Below are positions 1 through 10,025 of a stretch of 64,000 bases of DNA, in pieces. Every line of letters starts with the position of its first letter. Positions within the stretch are counted from its first letter, which is position 1. Made by a program: the position numbers and the translations under genes. The notes under the pieces are model-generated. The model saw nothing but the letters and a program-made list of their open reading frames with translations. It ran no database searches and was not told where the DNA came from. Source of the DNA: Planctomycetota bacterium (GTDB lineage Bacteria; Planctomycetota; Planctomycetia; Gemmatales; Gemmataceae); assembly GCA_021807595.1 (NCBI GenBank), contig JAKBCS010000003.1, positions 1-64,000 of the forward strand, given 5' to 3'.

Positions 1-364
1 CCTGTTCGCGGCGGCGCTGGGCGCGGGCAAGACGCCGACGATATTCGGCGACGGTTTGCAATCGCGCGATTTTACCTTTGTCACCGACGTAGCCGAGGCG
101 CTGATCCGCGCCGCCGATGCGCCGGGCATCTCCGGCCGGGTTTACAACATCGGCACCGGCCGCGGCACGAACTTGCTCGAACTGATTGCGGCGCTCAATC
201 GCCAACTGGGCACCGCGATCGCGCCCGTTCATGCACCCGCGCGGGCCGGCGACGTGCGCCATTCGCGCGCCGATATCTCCCGCGCCCGCCGCGAACTGGG
301 TTACGATCCGAAAGTGGCCTTCGAGGAAGGACTCGCGCAGACGCTCGCCTGGTCTCGCGGGTAG
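1..364 (+). CDS. NAD-dependent epimerase/dehydratase (UDP-glucose 4-epimerase-like), C-terminal fragment, truncated at the window start
   Basis: Frame 2 is open from the left edge (LFAAALGAGKTPTIFGDGLQSRDFTFVTDVAEALIRAADAPG..YNIGTGRGTNLLEL..), typical extended-SDR C-terminus. Confidence 0.85.
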   Translation, partial: LFAAALGAGKTPTIFGDGLQSRDFTFVTDVAEALIRAADAPGISGRVYNIGTGRGTNLLELIAALNRQLGTAIAPVHAPARAGDVRHSRADISRARRELGYDPKVAFEEGLAQTLAWSRG

Positions 365-513
365 AATGCCTCCTCTATCCGGTAGTTTGTGCGTGTACGT
401 CGCCCGCACTTGAGGTGGCAGGCTCGATTGTTCTTCTCCGCCATGCCTCGGATGGATACTATAGAAGATAGCAGTGTCTCGTTCGCCTCTCTCTTTAGGG
501 ACTGCCGTACTCG

Positions 514-2127
514 ATGTCGTCGGAACGTCTCAGTGCTGGAACTCGCCTTGGCAAATACAAGGTGTTGGCCCATGTCGCCACCGGGGGCATGGGAACAGTC
601 TACAAGGCAACCGATACGGAGTTGGGAAGGCTCGTCGCCCTCAAAGTGTTGGACGCTTCGTTGGCGGACAAGCCTAACACGCTAGAACGCTTCCGCCGCG
701 AGGCCCGGCACGCCGCGCGGCTGAGTCATAAGAACATCGTCACGCTGTACGAATACGGTCACGTCAACGGACGGCATTTCTTGGCGTTGGAATTTGTCGA
801 TGGCATCGATTTGTACGATTACATCGAGCGCAAAGGGCGGCTCGAACCGGAAGAGTCGCGCCGCATCCTCATTCAGGCGGTCAAGGCGCTGGATCACGCC
901 TATCAACAGGGCATCACGCACCGCGACATCAAACCGTCGAACTTCTTGCTGACGCGCGATCGGGATCGCATGCGCGTGAAACTGACGGACATGGGCCTGG
1001 CGCGGAAGACCGGCGAGGAAGAGTTTCGCGTCACCCGCGCCGGTAGCACGGTCGGTACCGTCGATTATCTTGCGCCGGAGCAGGCGCGCGACAGTGCCTC
1101 CGCCGATATTCGCAGCGATATTTACTCTCTGGGATGTACGTTTTACCATATGCTGGCCGGTCATCCCCCCTTCCCGGACGGAGGGTTGGGCGAACGCATC
1201 TTGAAACACTTGCAGGAAGATCCGCCCGATATTCGCCAGTTTAACGCGCGTGCCACCGAGGAATTGTGGGAACTGTTGCGGAAGATGTTGGCCAAACGGC
1301 CGGAGGACCGCTTTCAGACGCCGTCGGAGTTGTTGTCGGCATTGAAGGCGCTGCCAGCTCAGACGATGGAGGACGGTCCCATTCACTTGCCGCGCGCGCC
1401 GTTCGCTCGCGCTCGGTCGACTTCGCCCAGCGATTCGTCCACCGCGATGTTTCCCGAAGCGCGACAGGACAAGCCGCCCACGCCCGTGCCTCGCCCCCGT
1501 TCCCGCGTTGCCGAAGACGATCCCTCCCTTCTGAAACTGTCCGCCGGGAGCTTGCAAACGGCGGCGCGACAGTACGAGCGCGCCGAAGAGGCGCGCGGCA
1601 ACGGCAATCTCGAATACGCCATCGAACTCTTGCTGAAATGCACAAAGTTCGATCCGGTTAGTGTCGTTTATCGCCAAGCGCTGCGCGAAGTCAGTCGGTC
1701 GGCGGCCCAGCGGCGAGGACTGAGCCGTTGGATCGCGGCGTCGTTGAGCGCTTTGACCTCGCGGGCGCGCGTCCAATCCGCCAAGCGCTCCGGCCAATTT
1801 CTTAAGGTGTTGGAAGACGGCGAGGAAGTCCTGGTTCGCAACCCCAACGACTTGAAAACGCAGACGATCATGGCCGAGTCCGCCGTCGAACTGGGACTGC
1901 TGCGTTTGGCCTCGTGGATGTTGGAAGAGGTTCGCCGCAACGATCCGAGCCACATCCCAGCCTATCGTGCCTTGGCCAATCTCTACGAAAAACAACGCCA
2001 ATTCGGCGACGCCATCGCCGTTTGGGAAGAGGTGCGCAAGTTGCTCCCCCACGACGGCGAAGCGGCTCGAAAGATCAACGATCTCGCCGCCGCCGACACC
2101 ATCGCGCGCGGCAACTATCGCCGTTGA
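514..2127 (+). CDS. Serine/threonine protein kinase with C-terminal TPR-like region
   Basis: GKYKVLAHVATGGMGTVYKATD (P-loop), ALKVL, HRDIKPSNFLL, TDMGLAR, APEQA motifs; TPR-like helices at the C-terminus. Confidence 0.93.
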   Translation: MSSERLSAGTRLGKYKVLAHVATGGMGTVYKATDTELGRLVALKVLDASLADKPNTLERFRREARHAARLSHKNIVTLYEYGHVNGRHFLALEFVDGIDLYDYIERKGRLEPEESRRILIQAVKALDHAYQQGITHRDIKPSNFLLTRDRDRMRVKLTDMGLARKTGEEEFRVTRAGSTVGTVDYLAPEQARDSASADIRSDIYSLGCTFYHMLAGHPPFPDGGLGERILKHLQEDPPDIRQFNARATEELWELLRKMLAKRPEDRFQTPSELLSALKALPAQTMEDGPIHLPRAPFARARSTSPSDSSTAMFPEARQDKPPTPVPRPRSRVAEDDPSLLKLSAGSLQTAARQYERAEEARGNGNLEYAIELLLKCTKFDPVSVVYRQALREVSRSAAQRRGLSRWIAASLSALTSRARVQSAKRSGQFLKVLEDGEEVLVRNPNDLKTQTIMAESAVELGLLRLASWMLEEVRRNDPSHIPAYRALANLYEKQRQFGDAIAVWEEVRKLLPHDGEAARKINDLAAADTIARGNYRR

Positions 2128-2137
2128 CGACGAACTC

Positions 2138-3433
2138 TTACTCGTCGCGTTCTATTTCTACATCTCGGATCGTGTAAAGAAAATTCTCTGGATCGGTAGC
2201 GTTGAGGCGCAGCTTACCGTGAGCCTTTACCCGTTCGCGCGTGTAGGGATGGGTCTTACCTTCCGGCAGCTCCACCAGCAGAATCGCCGTCGCCTCGGGC
2301 TGCTCGCAATACCAGCAGCCAATCGGATACTCGACGAACAAGAAGGCATTGAAGTCGGCGTCGTCGCCCAACGGTTGCAGATAGCCGCTCAGCGCCACCG
2401 TCTTGCCGTCGAGATCCTTCAAGTACTGGGGAAATGTTGGTCGATAGCGGCGATCCACCGTCGTTTCCGAGACGACGGACCACGGCAACACGTTGACACC
2501 CTTGGGGTCGATGGGCGGCAGCGGCGCGCGATCGAGCTTGCGAGCCAGCGGGCGCGTCGAACGCGGTTGGAACAATCCGGCGTGCCCCTCGTGCTCGGTT
2601 TTGGCGTCGCCGTCCTGTTTGGCGCGATCGGCGGCGATCCGCAGGGCGCGGCGATGCTCGTTCAATTTGGTCGAGCGCATGCCGAATTCGGTGACGCAGC
2701 CTTCGAGAATCGCTGCGGCAAGGGCCGTGTCGCCGTTCGCTCCCGCCAATTCCCCCAACTGCCAGAGCAATCGACCGTCGCTCGGCAACCACAATGCCAA
2801 TTGTTGCAATTGCGCAACGGCATCCGCGGGCAGGGCTTTCCGCTCCACCTCGGTGAGTTTGCCCGGCGTTTGCCAGCGGAGGCCGTACAGATCGTCGAGA
2901 TCCCCGGCCTCCGCAGCTCGCCGAGCGCGAAGACGAACGAGTTTGAGATGAAGCTGCTCCAAAGGTCGCCGTTTGGCGGGAGCGTATTGCACGGCTTGCT
3001 CCAGACACGCCGTCGCCTGCGCCCAATCGCCCTGCATTTGCCAAGCCGTCCCCAGATTGGCGGCGAGCGCGAAGTCCCTCGGATGTTCCCGCTGGGCCGT
3101 GCGCAAAATCTCGATGGCGCGCGCGTTGTCGCCGAGTCGGACGAACAACGCGCCGAGATCGGCGGCTTCCTCGGCCGTCAACTTGCGCTGCCGCGCCAAT
3201 TTCGTCAGCTTCTCCGCTTCGGTTCGATAGTGCTTGCGCGTCGGCGATTCCGACTTCCCGGCAGGTGGCGTCGCGGCGAGGGCGCGTAACGTCCGTTGAT
3301 CGAGCAAAAAACCGCGCCACTGCGACGGTAATCCCGAGTATACCTCTCCGGAATAGTACAAACCGGCGCGCAACAGCGTGGCCTGGCTGAGAAGGAGAGC
3401 GGCGAGTACGAACGCGAAAAGTGTGCGACGCAT
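2138..3433 (-). CDS. TPR-containing secreted protein with C-terminal DUF3299-like domain
   Basis: N-terminal signal-like segment, TPR-like helices, C-terminal 'LSGYLQPLG..FLFVEYPIGCWYCEQPEATAILLVELPEG'. Confidence 0.7.
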   Translation of the reverse strand: MRRTLFAFVLAALLLSQATLLRAGLYYSGEVYSGLPSQWRGFLLDQRTLRALAATPPAGKSESPTRKHYRTEAEKLTKLARQRKLTAEEAADLGALFVRLGDNARAIEILRTAQREHPRDFALAANLGTAWQMQGDWAQATACLEQAVQYAPAKRRPLEQLHLKLVRLRARRAAEAGDLDDLYGLRWQTPGKLTEVERKALPADAVAQLQQLALWLPSDGRLLWQLGELAGANGDTALAAAILEGCVTEFGMRSTKLNEHRRALRIAADRAKQDGDAKTEHEGHAGLFQPRSTRPLARKLDRAPLPPIDPKGVNVLPWSVVSETTVDRRYRPTFPQYLKDLDGKTVALSGYLQPLGDDADFNAFLFVEYPIGCWYCEQPEATAILLVELPEGKTHPYTRERVKAHGKLRLNATDPENFLYTIRDVEIERDE

Positions 3434-3613
3434 AGCGGCCCTTTCCTGAATCGAGGACTCCGATTTAGTTTACCGCGCCGGAATGAGGACGGCCAAGGTC
3501 AAGCGCATTTGCTATAACCCCCGTAATGAGCGGGGGCCGCAAACCCTCCGCCATGCGTCTCGGTCGGAGAGTTTACACCCACCCGCTCTCAGGAAATTAG
3601 AGTCGAGTACAAC

Positions 3614-4867
3614 ATGCGCCGATTGACGATTCTTTTCGCCGTGATTTTTCTCGTCTCCCCGCTCGTCGCCGGTGAGAATTGGCCGCAGTTTCGTGGGCCT
3701 GGCGGCAACAGTCGCGCCGACGACGCCAAATTGCCCACGACATGGAGCGAGACCAAGAACGTCGTTTGGAAGACGCCCATCCACGGCAAGGGCTGGTCGT
3801 CGCCGGTCGTCTGGGGCGAACGGGTCTGGCTGACAACGGCACCGGAAGACGGCAAGAGATTGTTCGCCGTTTGCATCGATCGCAACAATGGCGAGGTGTT
3901 GCACAACCTCAAAGTCTTCGACGTGGAGCAACCGAGCGCTCTGTGGGCCAAGTACAATAGTTTCGCCTCGCCCACCCCGGCTATCGAAGCAGGTCGAGTC
4001 TACGTCCACTTCGGAACCTACGGCACGGCTTGCCTCAACTCCCAGAGCGGCGAAATCCTCTGGCAGCGGCGCGATCTGCACTGCGATCATTATCGCGGTC
4101 CAGCTTCTTCTCCGATCCTTTATGGGGATTTATTGTACCTCACCTTCGATGGGTTCGACCGGCAATACGTCGTCGCGCTCGATAAGAAAAACGGAGAGAC
4201 GGTGTGGAAGAAAGACCGAGACATCCAATACAAGTCGACCAACGGGGATATGAAAAAAGCCTACGGTACGCCGGCGATCCGCACCATCGACGGCAAGCCG
4301 CAGCTCATCAGTTCGGCGGCGACGGCCACCATCGCCTACGATCCGAAGACCGGCGAGGAGTTGTGGAAAGTCTACCACGGCGGCATGAATGTGCCGGCCC
4401 CGCCTCTGCACGGTCTGGGCAGGATATTCCTCTGCACCGGCGACGGGGGGTTGGGGCTGTTGGCCGTGCGCGAGGGCGGGCGCGGCGACGTGACCGCGAC
4501 GCATCTCGATTGGAAGGCGAAGAACAGGGCGGTCGTCCCATCGCGGTCGTCGCCGATTTTGGTGGACGATCTGCTCTACATGGTCAACAACGATGGGACT
4601 GTATCTTGCTTGCAGGCCAAGACGGGTGAGTCGGTGTGGCAAGAACGTCTCGGCGGCAAATTCTGGGCATCGCCGCTCTATGCCGACGATCGGCTCTACC
4701 TCTTCGATGAAGATGGCCGAGGTCATGTCCTGTCCGCCGGCCGCACCTATAAGAAATGGGCGACGAATAAACTCGACGACGGCTGCCGCGCCTCGCCAGC
4801 CGTTTCCGGCAACGCGCTCTTCGTCCGCACCTTCACTCATCTGTATCGGCTTGAGAACAAGAAGTGA
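3614..4867 (+). CDS. PQQ-binding-like beta-propeller repeat protein
   Basis: Signal peptide then NWPQFRGPGGNS..TWSETKNVVWKTPIHGKGWSSPVVWGERVW; repeated propeller blades. Confidence 0.9.
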   Translation: MRRLTILFAVIFLVSPLVAGENWPQFRGPGGNSRADDAKLPTTWSETKNVVWKTPIHGKGWSSPVVWGERVWLTTAPEDGKRLFAVCIDRNNGEVLHNLKVFDVEQPSALWAKYNSFASPTPAIEAGRVYVHFGTYGTACLNSQSGEILWQRRDLHCDHYRGPASSPILYGDLLYLTFDGFDRQYVVALDKKNGETVWKKDRDIQYKSTNGDMKKAYGTPAIRTIDGKPQLISSAATATIAYDPKTGEELWKVYHGGMNVPAPPLHGLGRIFLCTGDGGLGLLAVREGGRGDVTATHLDWKAKNRAVVPSRSSPILVDDLLYMVNNDGTVSCLQAKTGESVWQERLGGKFWASPLYADDRLYLFDEDGRGHVLSAGRTYKKWATNKLDDGCRASPAVSGNALFVRTFTHLYRLENKK

Positions 4868-5776
4868 AGCGAACGAGAAACCGTCACCTCAGTCGTTGCG
4901 GCGTTTTCGCCGCGGCCGTCTTCGGGGGCGAGATCATTCCTGCACGCCGCCGGATTTACCTCTTCGGCAGGTAGCGTTTTCACGCCGGTGACATCCCCGA
5001 GGTAGACGACATTATCCTTACCGCCGGAGGCTAAGGTTTTGCCATCGCGAGCGAAGTCCAAACAGCGTACTTCGTGGCGATGACCGGTGAAGGAGGCGCG
5101 TGTCGTGGCGACGTTCTTACCCATGAGGGGACCGTCGACTTGCGTGAGCAGGGCGTCAGTGAGGCGGAGGCCGCCGAATTGCGGCCCGCTGGGGTATTGC
5201 GGCGGAAGATTGGGATCGACCGGAAATGGATGTTTACAATGACCTCTAAACGCGGCGACGTTGTCCTTGCTTTATTTCCCGACTCCAACCTGCCTACCGC
5301 CTAACCTCGACCTGTCGCCGCAATGCCGCCTTGGCCTCGTGCGTCTTCCGCGCGTCCGCAGCACCCTCGCTCATTGCTTCCAGACCCCGCCGCGCGCTTT
5401 CCACATTGAAGACGGTGACTCCACATCCCCGATCGGAAATGTGGTAGTCGGCGGCGAGTCGTTTGCCGTCGGGACAAAAGGCGAGATTGTGGATGGAGGG
5501 ATGCGGAATACGCAGTTCTCGGCGGCGTTCGCCGGTTTCAGCGTTCCACAAAAAGATCTGCCGAGTGTAGTTGCCCTGGTACGCATAGGAGGAAGAGGCG
5601 ATTCACTTGCCATCGGGCGACAGCGCGGCGCAGGGGATCCTTGGACCATGATCAAAGCGATGGTCGTTGATATGGGCGAGAGCGCGCGGCGGCAGTAGTT
5701 CCGCGCTGGGTGCATGGGACGTTGAGAATCCCAGCGCGGCGGTCGTCAAAAGCAACCGAGAGAGGTGCTTATACAT
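4840..5776 (-). pseudogene. Degraded WD40-repeat secreted protein
   Basis: Start MYKHLSRLLLTTAALGFSTS.. runs to LSPDGK then in-frame TGA (5603-5605), continues in the same frame as IASSSYAYQGNYTRQIFLWNAETGERRRELRIPHPSIHNLAFCPDGKRL; the downstream WD40 piece (TGHRHEVRCLDFARDGKTLASGGKDNVVYLGDV) is in another frame. Confidence 0.75.
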
Positions 5777-5844
5777 TTTGGCTCCTTCCGGGGGAAAAGG
5801 AGACCGCTTCTCCCACGCATCGTACCCCACCGATGCGGTCTCGA

Positions 5845-6471
5845 TCAATCCTCGTCCGGCAATGTCGCTTCCATCAACTCGGCGATGGCCTGGGCGGTTT
5901 CACCCCCGCGGCTTCTCAACGCGCGGATCACCTTGCGCCGCCGCTCGACGGGGTGATTCTGATTCAGTTTCCACTTGCCCTCGATCCGTTCGATGGCGAT
6001 GCGGAAGCCGACAATTTGCGCCAATAGCCTTCTTGCGAACGTACTGGAGTCATCGAACGACCACGGCGGCGATTGCGGTCTCTCGTAGAAACTCACCGCC
6101 TTGCCGACGATATCCAAGAGGGCGGCCTCGTCTTCGACGATCTCGATGCGCCCGTAGACGTGAACCGCTGCGTAGTTCCAGGTCGGCACTACTTGCTCCG
6201 CCTCGTACCAAGTCGGCGAGATGTAGGCGTGCGGCCCCGCGAAGATCGCCAAGGCGGTTTGTCCGCCGGCCTCGCGCCATTGGGGATTGGCTTTTGCCAT
6301 GTGGCCGAACAGGATACCGTGCCGTCCAGCCGTTCGGTCGAGAAGAAAGGGTAGATGGGTGGCGAAGGGCAGCCCTTCGACCTGCGACACGAGGAGTCCA
6401 AAGCTGTTTTGCTCGATGAAAGCATGCAGTTCGCTCGGATCGGTTACGATGAACTCGTCGGGTAGATACAT
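5845..6471 (-). CDS. FMN-binding negative transcriptional regulator, PaiB family
   Basis: MYLPDEFIVTDPSELHAFIEQNSFGLLVS..ATHLPFLLD..FAGPHAYISPTWY..VPTWNYAAVHVYG..KLNQN are PaiB hallmarks. Confidence 0.92.
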   Translation of the reverse strand: MYLPDEFIVTDPSELHAFIEQNSFGLLVSQVEGLPFATHLPFLLDRTAGRHGILFGHMAKANPQWREAGGQTALAIFAGPHAYISPTWYEAEQVVPTWNYAAVHVYGRIEIVEDEAALLDIVGKAVSFYERPQSPPWSFDDSSTFARRLLAQIVGFRIAIERIEGKWKLNQNHPVERRRKVIRALRSRGGETAQAIAELMEATLPDED

Positions 6472-6801
6472 CGGCGTGAGGCTCCTCGGTGGCGGACGGA
6501 ATCCGATCTGTCTCCCATTTTAGGGACCAATGCTGAGTCCGATTCGGAACACGAGCAACCATGTCCATCATTCGAGTGAAATGGATCGGTAAGTTGCTTC
6601 GGGCCGGTTTGCGAGTGTCTGACTCGATGGATTCCAACGGTTGACTCTCGTCGGTTCGGATAGGATGCGTTGGCGTGTCGATGGCACAAGGAGGGACTCA
6701 TTGCGAGGGTGGCCGTGTACATCTCTCGTCGAACGACTGGTAGATCGACAGTCCCCTCTCGCCCCGTATTCCGGGAGCGAGAGGGGAGACGGCCCCGGAG
6801 T

Positions 6802-8406
6802 CTACTTTTCGGCTCGCGGCACTCGCTGCTCCTCTTTCAGTATCGGAACCTCGAAGCAGATGGCTTCCCGGTCGTTGCGAACGAGAAGATACGGCCCCGA
6901 AAGCACGGGATTGTTCCAGGTCATGCTCGTCAAGGCAGGCAATCGCGCGACTTCCTTGAACTCATCGGGATTGGCCTCGACCAGGGCGATGAAGCCGTCT
7001 TCGGCCTGAACGACGATGAGATCGTCGACCAGGAGGATTTGACCGAAATTGTACTTCTTGCCCTTCCACTTGCGCTGGCCGGTCTCCAGGTCGAGGCAAG
7101 CCAGCTCGCGGCAATCGAGTCCGAACGCATAGTCGTGGGCGATGGCGACGTTGGAGAACTGCGTGGACATTTTGTTGCGTCCCACCCACACCGGCTCGGC
7201 GCTCCATTGTCCGTCGGAACCTTGTTTCACCCGAAGGAGAACGGAACCGACGTTGTAGCCGGCGGAGACGAACACCCGATCGCCGGGCAGCGGCACGGGC
7301 TGGGATGCCTTGGCCATCTTCCCCGGCCACGAGAACGTCCAGAGGATCTTGCCGTCTTTGGGATCGTGGCCGGTGACGCTCTGGGCGTTGACGCTGAGGA
7401 TCTGTCGAAGGCCGTCGAGCGTCGCCAGGGCCGGCGAACTGTAGCTGGCGTCGTCGTCGCCCACGCGCCACAACCGTTTGCCGCTAGCGCGGTCGTAGGC
7501 CAAGAGACTGTATTTCTTCCCGCGTCCGCCGGTGACGATCACTTTGTCGTCGAAAACCAGGGGAGAACACGACTTGCCCCAGATGAGGTTCTTCAATTCG
7601 TTCTCGGCCAAGGTATCGACCGACCAGATATTCTTGCCCTCGGCGGCGTCGATGCAGTCGAGAACGCCGGTGCCGCCGACCGTGTAGACGCGGCCCTCCA
7701 CCACGGTCGGTGTGGCGCGCGGGCCGTCGCCACCCTGTGTGTCCACCCAGCGAACGTCGTGTTCGTGCGTCCAGCGCACCTTGCCGGTTTTCAACTCGTA
7801 GCAAACGACCAGTTCCTTGTTCTCACGCTGCTCTTGGGTGAAAGCGTAATCGCCGACGACGGCAAAAGCCGACCATCCCAACCCGATCGGCTGCCGCCAC
7901 AGCTCTTTCGGTGGCCGCGCGTTCCAATCGCGGTCCAGGCGAACGCCGCGCGCCGCGCCGTCGCGTTGACGACCGAGAAATTGGGGATAATCCGTCTCCT
8001 TCAAGGAGTCTATCTTCACTTCGCCGCTGTTTTCGATTCGCAATTCCGCCAGCGATGCCTCCGGGGTGCGCGACTCTTTCAAGCGCAGGCGCGGGATGCC
8101 GGAACCACCGAGCGAGCCATCGAATTTCAAGACGAACGACAGTCCGTAGATGACGGCGACGGTCGCGGTGATACCGGACAGCAAGTACGCAATGCGCTGC
8201 AACCAGTCCAAGCCGCTGAAAAACAACAGCCACAGAATCACTCCCAACGGCGTGGCCGCCATCAGCCCCACGCCGAGGTAGAATTGCGTCATCGGTTCCA
8301 GCGCGTCGGCCAGCACCAAAGCCGTGAAACTACCCGCGCCCAAGAGAATGATCGCGATCGGCATCCACACTCGTTTCAGCCGACGCGGTTCGATAGCCTG
8401 CGACAT
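6802..8406 (-). CDS. Membrane-anchored PQQ-binding-like beta-propeller protein
   Basis: N-terminal transmembrane helices then YPQFLGRQRDG..WRQPIGLGWSAFAVVGDYAFTQEQR.. propeller blades. Confidence 0.88.
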   Translation of the reverse strand: MSQAIEPRRLKRVWMPIAIILLGAGSFTALVLADALEPMTQFYLGVGLMAATPLGVILWLLFFSGLDWLQRIAYLLSGITATVAVIYGLSFVLKFDGSLGGSGIPRLRLKESRTPEASLAELRIENSGEVKIDSLKETDYPQFLGRQRDGAARGVRLDRDWNARPPKELWRQPIGLGWSAFAVVGDYAFTQEQRENKELVVCYELKTGKVRWTHEHDVRWVDTQGGDGPRATPTVVEGRVYTVGGTGVLDCIDAAEGKNIWSVDTLAENELKNLIWGKSCSPLVFDDKVIVTGGRGKKYSLLAYDRASGKRLWRVGDDDASYSSPALATLDGLRQILSVNAQSVTGHDPKDGKILWTFSWPGKMAKASQPVPLPGDRVFVSAGYNVGSVLLRVKQGSDGQWSAEPVWVGRNKMSTQFSNVAIAHDYAFGLDCRELACLDLETGQRKWKGKKYNFGQILLVDDLIVVQAEDGFIALVEANPDEFKEVARLPALTSMTWNNPVLSGPYLLVRNDREAICFEVPILKEEQRVPRAEK

Positions 8407-8474
8407 GCTTTGCTTCCTCCGAATAGATTTGCCTATCTTTCAACCTATGGCGGGAAGCGACGGGCGGCTAGAAA

Positions 8475-8570
8475 GCTGTGCGAGGGGATCTTAAGCCCCT
8501 CGCCCCTGTACTCATGGGAGAGGGGAGTATTTTTCCCCCTCTCCCTCGAAGCGGGGGAGAGGGGAGAGTG
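8475..8570. repeat. GC-rich palindromic element cluster downstream of flgL
   Basis: gaggggatcttaagcccctc, a 'ctgtactca' core, and ccccctctccctcgaagcgggggagagggg hairpins in tandem, abutting the flgL stop codon. Confidence 0.7.
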
Positions 8571-10025
8571 TTAGTGCAAGAAATCCATCAAACTGAGGCT
8601 GAGGATGTGCGAGGCGGAGTACAACGTCGCTTGCAGCAAGTTTTGTTGTTGTTGCAAGCCGAGGACGACTTGCGTGATGTCAGCATTCTGGATATTGCCG
8701 ATCTGTTGATTGGTTTGCAATTTCAGATCTTGAATGTGCTGCGAGAGACCTTGCAGATTCTGCAAGCTGGCCGACTGTTGGCCCACGGTGTTGAGTACGC
8801 CGGTATTGACGCGATCCAACTCTTGCAGCGTTTGGGAGACGGCGGAGGCCTGTTCGCCGGACGGCAGCGTGGTGTTGTTCAACGTGTCGCGCAATGTAGA
8901 GAGGATCTGAAAGACATCGTAAGTGCCCGTGTAGCTGAGTTGATCGGTACCGGTCTGCGCGATGTTGGTGCTGTTGACGTTGGTAACCGCGCCGGTTTGG
9001 CCGTTGGTTACCACCTGATTGCCGCTATAGGTGATGGGCACGCTGCTGAGGCCGCCGTCGGTCGAGAGCGCTCCGTTGGAGGTAATGGCCACCTTGCCGC
9101 TGAACCCCGCCGCGATGGCCGTGGTGTTGAGATAGACGAGTTCGCCGTTCGGTCCCTGAACCTGCAAATTCGTATCTGTATTGGTGAATTGGACGGTGGG
9201 TCCGTTGTCGAGTTGTATGGTCCCAGCGCTGCCGGTGCCACTGGTATCGACGAGGGTAAGGGTGTGCGTTCCGGAGGGTCCGAGGATCGTGTCTCCGGCA
9301 GCGGAATTCGTCCCCGGCTGCACTCCCGAACCGGCGGCGTAGGTGGTGCTTGTGTGGGTCACGAGCAACGTGCCGGAGCCGGTGGCGCTGTCGGTGCCGC
9401 TGCCAGCCGCAGCACCGGTAGTGCCGGCGTAGACGGTCGCGCCGCGCTGTGTCGATTGGAACACCTGATTTCCGGCGTAGAGCGTCTGGACGTTTTGGCC
9501 TTGGCCGATCGGTTCGTTCAACCCTTGCGACGCGCCGTTGTAGGCAACCTGCCCTTGGCCGTTCACGGTGAACGGCGTCGTTTGCGTCGATGCAGTGCCG
9601 CCGTAGAGATATTCGCCGTTCTGCTGCGTATTCGCCAGTTGGATCACTTCGTTCAGGATCGAGTTGACCTGCGATCCCAGCGCCAGATAGGCCGTGGGCG
9701 TGTTGGTGGTGTTACTGCCTTGCAGGGCCAGATCCTTGGCTTGTGTCAGCAAGTTGGACACCTGGTTCAACGTCGAGACGCTACTATTGAGCTTGGCTTG
9801 GGCGTCGGACACGTTCTGCTGATAGGTCGATAGTTGACTGTTCTGCGTCTGGTCGGCCAGCACTTGCATCGCCCCGATCGGATTGTCGGACGGCTGCTGG
9901 ATGGTGATGCCCGTCGAGGCTTCCTGCTGCAAGGTCGCCAACTGATTGGTCTGCTGCTGGGCGTTGTAGACCGCGTTGGAGACGGTGATTTGCGGCGTGA
10001 TGCGAAGTTCCATGGCGTTATCCAA
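8571..10025 (-). CDS. flgL: Flagellar hook-associated protein 3 (flagellin-like)
   Basis: MELRITPQITVSNAVYNAQQQTNQLATLQQEASTGITIQQPSDNPIGAMQVLADQ N-terminus and conserved C-terminus; overlaps flgK by 8 bp. Confidence 0.88.
   Translation of the reverse strand: MDNAMELRITPQITVSNAVYNAQQQTNQLATLQQEASTGITIQQPSDNPIGAMQVLADQTQNSQLSTYQQNVSDAQAKLNSSVSTLNQVSNLLTQAKDLALQGSNTTNTPTAYLALGSQVNSILNEVIQLANTQQNGEYLYGGTASTQTTPFTVNGQGQVAYNGASQGLNEPIGQGQNVQTLYAGNQVFQSTQRGATVYAGTTGAAAGSGTDSATGSGTLLVTHTSTTYAAGSGVQPGTNSAAGDTILGPSGTHTLTLVDTSGTGSAGTIQLDNGPTVQFTNTDTNLQVQGPNGELVYLNTTAIAAGFSGKVAITSNGALSTDGGLSSVPITYSGNQVVTNGQTGAVTNVNSTNIAQTGTDQLSYTGTYDVFQILSTLRDTLNNTTLPSGEQASAVSQTLQELDRVNTGVLNTVGQQSASLQNLQGLSQHIQDLKLQTNQQIGNIQNADITQVVLGLQQQQNLLQATLYSASHILSLSLMDFLH

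Noticed and set aside
682-2052. 456-aa minus-strand ORF antisense to the kinase
   Set aside because: Mirror-frame ORF typical of GC-rich DNA; low-complexity Arg/Gln-rich product, while the + strand has clear kinase motifs.
8478-9833. 451-aa + strand ORF antisense to flgL
   Set aside because: Antisense artefact; the minus strand is clearly FlgL.
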